The notes beneath the pieces were generated by a model. The model saw only the letters and a list, made by a program, of their open reading frames with translations. It had not been told where the DNA came from and made no database searches. From CAYMSA01 sp964392965 (lineage in GTDB: Bacteria; Actinomycetota; Coriobacteriia; Anaerosomatales; Anaerosomataceae): a DNA stretch of 11,157 bases. The number at the start of each line of letters is the position of its first letter. Position 1 is the first letter of the stretch. Shown here one piece after another: positions 7,592 to 11,157 of this stretch. The stretch is from positions 1-11,157 of the forward strand of contig CAYMSA010000057.1 in the NCBI GenBank assembly GCA_964392965.1, given 5' to 3'. The position numbers and the translations under genes are program-made.

Positions 7592-7626
7592 ACGGCCGGT
7601 CGCGGAGAGGCTCCGCGACCGGCCGT
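7592..7626 (-). terminator. terminator hairpin after the sugar transporter operon
   Basis: A perfect 16-bp inverted repeat (7592-7607 with 7611-7626) surrounds a 3-nt loop (AGG). It starts 13 nt after the second permease gene's stop codon. The stem is very GC-rich and is followed by only two T residues on the transcribed strand, the common tail-less form of actinobacterial terminators. It should isolate the importer operon from the M16 peptidase gene. Confidence 0.8.
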
Positions 7627-7639
7627 CGAGTGAAGCGGA

Positions 7640-8587
7640 TCAGCCCTTCACAGCCCCCGCAGTAAGTCCGCGGACGAAGTAGCGCTGCAGCATGAGGAAC
7701 ACCGCCATCGGGACCAGCATCGAGAGGATGCCGCCCGCTGTGGTGAGGTTCCACCCCTGACCGAGCTGGTTCCGCAGGCCGGTGAGGGCAACCGTCACGG
7801 GCTCATCGTCACCGGGGCCGAGGAAGACCAGTGCCACCATGAGGTCATTCCAGACCCACAGGAACTGGAAGATCGCGAAGGCCGCCAGTGCCGGCACGGA
7901 CATCGGGAGGATGAGCTGGTAGAAGATCTTGTAGTGCGAGGCACCGTCGATCTTCGCCGACTCGATCACTGACTTGGGAAGCGTCTGCATGTAATTACGC
8001 AGAATGAAGATCGCGAGCGACATCCCGAATCCCACGTGGGCAAGCCACACCTTGGGGAAGCTGACCAACTGCAGGTTGTTGTAGATCTGCTGCAGCGGGA
8101 TGAATGCCACGAAGTTGGGGACCACGAGCAGGCTCACGATCACGATGAACAGGGTCTCGCGACCCTTGAACTCCATGAACGTGAAGGCGTAGGCCGCAAA
8201 AGCCGCGATCAGGATCGGAATGAAGGTGGAAGGCAGCGCGATCGCGAAGCTGTTGATGAACGATTCACCCATGTTCGCGGTCGATGCCCCTCCGCCGTTC
8301 CACGCGTCGACGTAGTTCTGCACGGTCAGGCGCGACCAGAGTTCCGGCGTGTAGAAGACTTCCCACCACCCGCTCGTGTTGGCGTCATCGAGTGTCCGGA
8401 AGGACGTCACGAGGGTGCCCAGAGTCGGAACGGTCCACAGAATCACGAGGATGCCGAGCAGGATCTTCGTGAACCACCCGGCCTTGGCGGGGTTGGCATC
8501 AGCGTGACCCCCGGCCTTCACCTTGCCCTTGGTGACCGTTGCCGCAGTCGACGCAGCGACGGTGCCCTGCGTGGTGACGTTGCTCAT
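7640..8587 (-). CDS. carbohydrate ABC transporter permease, MalG/AglG type
   Basis: Inner-membrane half of a sugar importer channel (315 aa). A Thr/Ala/Lys-rich cytoplasmic tail (1-38) is followed by six likely membrane helices near 41-62, 117-137, 145-167, 180-198, 233-256 and 285-302. The ATPase-docking EAA loop is VIESAKIDGASHYKIFYQLI (207-226), with the conserved Gly215, and the end QRYFVRGLTAGAVKG (301-315) is the classic MalG-family terminus. Stretches such as WLAHVGFGMSLAIFILRNYM and FAIFQFLWVWNDL resemble alpha-glucoside AglG proteins, so the substrate may be an alpha-glucoside; this is inference from resemblance. The start ATG overlaps the stop of the preceding permease (ATGA at 8584-8587) and has a perfect AGGAGG 7 nt upstream, so the two are translationally coupled. 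It is the last gene of the operon. Confidence 0.95.
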   Translation of the reverse strand: MSNVTTQGTVAASTAATVTKGKVKAGGHADANPAKAGWFTKILLGILVILWTVPTLGTLVTSFRTLDDANTSGWWEVFYTPELWSRLTVQNYVDAWNGGGASTANMGESFINSFAIALPSTFIPILIAAFAAYAFTFMEFKGRETLFIVIVSLLVVPNFVAFIPLQQIYNNLQLVSFPKVWLAHVGFGMSLAIFILRNYMQTLPKSVIESAKIDGASHYKIFYQLILPMSVPALAAFAIFQFLWVWNDLMVALVFLGPGDDEPVTVALTGLRNQLGQGWNLTTAGGILSMLVPMAVFLMLQRYFVRGLTAGAVKG

Positions 8588-9567
8588 GAGGACGCCTCCT
8601 GCTCACGGAAGTTCTTGACCTGGTAAATCATTATCGGAATCACGGCGATCATGAGCACGACGACGATCGCGGACGCCGCGCCGTAGTTGAAGTTGGTGGT
8701 CAACTCGTTGATGAACTCGTTGGCCAGGACGTTTGTCTTGAACTGACCGTTCGTGTTCGTGTACACGATGTCGAAGATCTTCATCACCATGATGGTCACC
8801 GTGACGAACACGGCGATGATGGTGCCCTTCACCTGGGGGAGGACCACACGGAAGAAGACCTGCCGTTCATTGGCGCCGTCGATCCGGGCCGCCTCCAGGG
8901 TGTCAACCGGCACCGCCTTGATCGCCGCCGAGAGCAGAACCATGGCATAGCCGACCTGCGCCCACAACAGGATCACCATGAGTAGCAGGGTGTTGAGCCG
9001 GAAGGTGCTGGTCTGGAGCCACGGCACGGGATCACGCCCAAAAGCCGTCCACACGGCATTGAGGAGGCCTGTCTGCGGCTGCCCCGCGGGCTGGATGTCA
9101 TACACGAAGCGCCACACGGTGGCTGCCCCAACCATCGAGATGGCCATCGGCAGGAAAATCATCGTCTTCACGAGGTTCTCGGACTTCGGTCCGAGACGGT
9201 CGGCGAGAACCGCCACCGCCAGACCGATCGTGATCGTGACCGCGGGGACGATGGCAACCCAGAGGAGCGTGTTGAAGAGTGTTTCGCGGAAGCCCGTGTC
9301 TGAGAACAGTTCTCCGTAGTTCGTGAAGCCCACCCATTCGGTGCTCGAGCGGTCCTTGAAGCTGTTGATGAACGTCACCAAGGTGGGATAGAGGAGATAG
9401 ATGGTAATTGCCAAGTACGCAGGCAGAATGTACAGGTAGGGCTTGATCCGGCCCTCCCACTTCGCTGGCAGGAGCTCCGCCAGCTTGTTGAGCACCCAGA
9501 ATACTCCGAGAGCAATGACGATGCCGGCGACAACCGTTACGAGTGCACTCGCTGATTTCATTAACAT
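8584..9567 (-). CDS. carbohydrate ABC transporter permease, MalF/AglF type
   Basis: Partner permease of the sugar importer (327 aa). Likely membrane segments lie near 8-28, 43-64, 101-123, 133-152, 192-216, 249-268 and 297-316; the extra N-terminal helix fits AglF-like proteins. The EAA loop is VDTLEAARIDGANERQVFF (221-239), contacting the ATPase. MIFLPMAISMVGAATVWRFVYD (136-157) closely resembles alpha-glucoside permeases, though the substrate is inferred only. The ATG at 9567 is chosen because GGAAGGGG lies 10 nt upstream; a second ATG at 9561 would remove the N-terminal Met-Leu. The first 22 coding bases fall in the duplicated, error-prone assembly region, so the N-terminus is less certain than the rest. 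Its stop codon overlaps the next permease start. Base composition is lower than in the housekeeping genes (30 of 60 GC at 8761-8820). Confidence 0.94.
   Translation of the reverse strand: MLMKSASALVTVVAGIVIALGVFWVLNKLAELLPAKWEGRIKPYLYILPAYLAITIYLLYPTLVTFINSFKDRSSTEWVGFTNYGELFSDTGFRETLFNTLLWVAIVPAVTITIGLAVAVLADRLGPKSENLVKTMIFLPMAISMVGAATVWRFVYDIQPAGQPQTGLLNAVWTAFGRDPVPWLQTSTFRLNTLLLMVILLWAQVGYAMVLLSAAIKAVPVDTLEAARIDGANERQVFFRVVLPQVKGTIIAVFVTVTIMVMKIFDIVYTNTNGQFKTNVLANEFINELTTNFNYGAASAIVVVLMIAVIPIMIYQVKNFREQEASS
8595..8600 (-). promoter_or_regulatory. consensus ribosome-binding site of the second permease
   Basis: AGGAGG on the minus strand, 7 nt before the ATG at 8587, inside the end of the upstream permease gene. 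It is the strongest Shine-Dalgarno in the window and contrasts with the leaderless-looking starts of the housekeeping genes. Confidence 0.85.
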
Positions 9568-9620
9568 TTCTGAAGAACCCCTTCCGGTGGCATCGACGAT
9601 AACCCGTCACCGGGTGTCGG
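9546..9620 (-). repeat. left copy of a duplicated contig end (malF-like gene start and leader)
   Basis: This segment recurs at 9718-9792 at a constant offset of 172 bases, with about 8 mismatches in 75 and no length change. It includes the first 22 coding bases of the malF-like gene, its ribosome-binding site and the outer edge of the hairpin stem. It reads well on the gene side but breaks down at the hairpin, where it turns into poly-G. The copies are most likely the same locus read twice from opposite sides. Confidence 0.85.
9578..9585 (-). promoter_or_regulatory. ribosome-binding site of the first permease
   Basis: GGAAGGGG on the minus strand lies 10 nt before the ATG at 9567. The duplicate copy at 9750-9757 reads slightly differently (CGGAGGGG), so the exact site is uncertain, but both readings are purine-rich. 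Confidence 0.5.
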
Positions 9621-9707
9621 GGGGGGGGGGCGGGGGGGGGCCCCCCCCCCCCCCCCCCGGGGGGTGGGGGGCTGCGTGAGGGGCGGGGGCCCCGGGGGGG
9701 GTGGGTG
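9619..9707. other. poly-G/poly-C low-complexity tract, probable sequencing artefact
   Basis: The tract consists of runs of G (one of 12 or more), a run of 18 C at 9641-9658 and further G-rich sequence with hardly any A. It begins exactly where the left repeat copy enters the hairpin stem and ends at the N run. Nothing in it looks coding or regulatory. It is best read as failed base calling at a strong GC hairpin, not as genomic DNA. Confidence 0.8.
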
Positions 9708-9717
9708 NNNNNNNNNN
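9708..9717. other. assembly gap of ten N
   Basis: Ten ambiguous bases join two sequence ends that in fact overlap by about 75 bp. The length is probably a placeholder and no sequence is likely to be missing here. Confidence 0.95.
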
Positions 9718-9792
9718 CACTCGCTGATTTAATAAAAATTTCTGACTAACCCCTCCGGGTGGCATCGACGATAACCCGACACCGGGTGTCGC
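9718..9792 (-). repeat. right copy of the duplicated contig end
   Basis: Second copy of 9546-9620. Here the hairpin side is intact: A9779 pairs with T9833 and completes the stem, where the left copy has T. The gene side is degraded: the malF-like ATG has become ATT and several nearby bases differ. Each copy is worse at its far end, as expected for two reads fading into each other. Confidence 0.85.
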
Positions 9793-9833
9793 GGGGCGGT
9801 TCCAGATGGAGCCCGCCCCGCGACACCCGGTGT
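9779..9833 (-). terminator. large stem-loop after the binding-protein gene
   Basis: A perfect 21-bp inverted repeat (9779-9799 with 9813-9833) encloses a 13-nt loop, within which TCC and GGA can pair further. It lies 14 nt after the stop codon of the substrate-binding protein gene, inside the operon. No T-run follows. Such hairpins between a binding protein and its permeases often cause partial termination or protect the upstream mRNA, giving more binding protein than permease; that role is inferred here. It is the likely cause of the neighbouring assembly failure. Confidence 0.8.
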
Positions 9834-9847
9834 TGTTGGTCAATGCC

Positions 9848-11149
9848 TTACTGCGCGGGCCAACTGGCGTCGATGTTGCTGAGAGTGGTGTCGAGGTCCT
9901 GACCACCCGAGATCCACGATGTCATCTCGCTCCAGAAACTGCCGGCCCCAACCTCGCCGGGCATCTGGTCGGAACCGTCGAAGAGGAACGCCGTGGAGTC
10001 GTAGGCGACCTGTGCCACGGCCCGGGTCGTCTCGTTCGGGTAGAGGGCCATGTCAAAGGTCTTGTGAGGACTGATGAAGGAGCTGATCGGAGCAGCCTCG
10101 TTGCCCACGTTCGGGTCAGCGAGGATCTGCATCGCGGTCTTGGTCGCCTCGTTCTCGTTCAACATGACGGCCAGGTCGCCACCGCCGACGACGGGGTTCT
10201 CGCCCCCGGCCTCGGCCGGCGGGAATCCGAACAGCCCGACGTTGGTGTCGAGGTCCGACTTGGTGGCGTCGGGGAAGAAGCCCGTGATGAACGAGCCCTG
10301 CATGTACATCCAGCACTGCGGCGAGCCCTCGGCGAACATCGGGTTCCCGGCGGTGCCGAAGTTGGTGCTGGCGATCGCGGTGCGCCCACCGAGAGAGTTG
10401 CCCTCGGTGAACAGGAGGTTCTCGAAGGTCGCGGCTGCCTCACGGACCACGTCGGAGTCGAACGGGACCTCGTTGGCAACCCACTGACGGTATGTCTCCG
10501 CGCCACCGTACTTGGCGACGAGAACCTCGAACCAGTCGGTGGCCGGCCAACCGGTCGCGGTGTCGGACTCGATGCCCATGCACCACGGTGTGTTGCCGTC
10601 AGCCTTGATCTGCTCTGTCAGGTCGTTGAGTTCATCGATGGTCGCGATCTCGGTGGGGTATCCTGCCTCGGTCCACGCGGGCTTGTTGTACCAGACAAGG
10701 CCCTTCACGTTCATGCTGACGAGCAGACCGTACAGGGAGCCGTCCACCGTCCCGGCCTCGAGCGTACCGGGGACCATCGTGGACTCGAGCGCGGCCTTGT
10801 CCAGGACATCGTCGAGGGGGTAGATGCCATCACGTGAGGCGAGGTCCGCGACGACGCCGGGCTGGGGGATCATGGCGATGTCCGGAGCGTCAGCGGCGCC
10901 GAGCTTCGTCATGATGAGCTGGTTGATGTTCTCGACCTTCTCCCACTCGATCGTGATGCCGCTGTCGGCCGCCAGTTCTGCCGTGGCTGCCTCGAGGCCC
11001 TGCATGACAGGTGCATCGACGCTGGTCCAGATGGAGACCGTGGTGTCACCGCTGTCGCCGCCGCCACCGCTGTCTCCACCGCAGGCGCCCAGCGCGAGGG
11101 ACATCGCCGCCAGTGTGCCGACAACTCCCATCAGTTTCGGGTTTCTCAT
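9848..11149 (-). CDS. extracellular sugar-binding lipoprotein of the ABC importer (family 1, AglE-like)
   Basis: Captures the sugar outside the membrane and delivers it to the two permeases encoded just downstream. The 433-aa protein begins with a lipoprotein signal peptide: charged MRNPK, a hydrophobic core at about 8-20, and the lipobox LGAC with the lipid-modified Cys23. A flexible Gly/Ser/Asp linker follows (24-35), then the mature domain from TVSIWTSVD. The motif TPWCMGIESDTATGWPATDW resembles alpha-glucoside binding proteins (AglE), suggesting but not proving an alpha-glucoside such as trehalose, maltose or sucrose. The ATG at 11149 is the natural start for the signal peptide; only 8 bases upstream are visible (GAGCGGTC), so promoter, operator and most of the ribosome-binding site lie outside the window. 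It ends with TAA and is followed by a large hairpin and the permeases. Confidence 0.95.
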   Translation of the reverse strand: MRNPKLMGVVGTLAAMSLALGACGGDSGGGGDSGDTTVSIWTSVDAPVMQGLEAATAELAADSGITIEWEKVENINQLIMTKLGAADAPDIAMIPQPGVVADLASRDGIYPLDDVLDKAALESTMVPGTLEAGTVDGSLYGLLVSMNVKGLVWYNKPAWTEAGYPTEIATIDELNDLTEQIKADGNTPWCMGIESDTATGWPATDWFEVLVAKYGGAETYRQWVANEVPFDSDVVREAAATFENLLFTEGNSLGGRTAIASTNFGTAGNPMFAEGSPQCWMYMQGSFITGFFPDATKSDLDTNVGLFGFPPAEAGGENPVVGGGDLAVMLNENEATKTAMQILADPNVGNEAAPISSFISPHKTFDMALYPNETTRAVAQVAYDSTAFLFDGSDQMPGEVGAGSFWSEMTSWISGGQDLDTTLSNIDASWPAQ

Positions 11150-11157
11150 GACCGCTC

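Noticed and set aside
9546..9792. A true tandem duplication or recombination site formed by the two 75-bp copies.
   Set aside because: The constant offset, errors rising toward each far end, the poly-G/C filler and the ten N all fit a mis-joined overlap. The right copy has also lost the gene start codon.
9779..9833. The large inverted repeat as an insertion-sequence end or attachment site.
   Set aside because: No transposase or integrase gene and no target-site duplication is visible. The spacing after a stop codon fits an mRNA hairpin.
9443..9906. Proline/glycine-rich open frames spanning the poly-G/C tract and N run.
   Set aside because: They come from homopolymer sequence and ambiguous bases at an assembly join, not from a gene.

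Overview
The window reads as chromosomal core DNA from a high-GC actinobacterium, possibly of the Micrococcales (the order is inferred from the look of the proteins). GC reaches about 80% in sampled stretches of the housekeeping part (48 of 60 bases at 5041-5100). The protein set and order (M16 peptidase, dapB, dapA, RNase J, FtsK) match a well-known actinobacterial neighbourhood. I saw no tRNA, rRNA, CRISPR array, transposase, integrase or phage gene.

Layout. Every gene except one lies on the minus strand, so transcription runs from high to low coordinates. At 11149-7640 is a carbohydrate ABC importer of the alpha-glucoside (AglE/AglF/AglG) type: a lipoprotein substrate-binding protein, then two permeases whose ends overlap by ATGA. 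A perfect 16-bp hairpin closes this unit. Below it come the M16 zinc peptidase (7572-6211), dapB (6205-5465), a GNAT acetyltransferase on the plus strand (4930-5460), dapA (4854-3964), RNase J (3920-2238) and ftsK (2184 to beyond the left edge). DapA and DapB catalyse the first two committed steps of lysine/diaminopimelate synthesis but are separated by the opposing GNAT gene, so they cannot share one simple transcript. RNase J is an RNA-processing enzyme and FtsK a DNA translocase acting at division. The importer has no ATPase or regulator in the window and probably borrows a shared MsiK-type ATPase.

Regulation. Four starts (M16 peptidase, dapB, dapA, GNAT) have a TAnnnT hexamer exactly 7 nt before the start codon and no useful Shine-Dalgarno. 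That is the signature of leaderless mRNAs in actinobacteria. The two permease genes instead have purine-rich ribosome-binding sites. Several hairpins separate the transcription units.

Damaged spot. Between the binding protein and the first permease, 9546-9792 is an assembly scar: two imperfect copies of about 75 bp, a poly-G/poly-C tract and ten N. It sits at a perfect 21-bp hairpin that probably blocked sequencing. Collapsing the duplicate gives a normal intergenic gap of about 108 bp.

I did not find a credible new biological system. The points most worth checking are the assembly scar, the leaderless promoter set, and the placing of the lower-GC sugar importer where pnp usually precedes the M16 peptidase gene.
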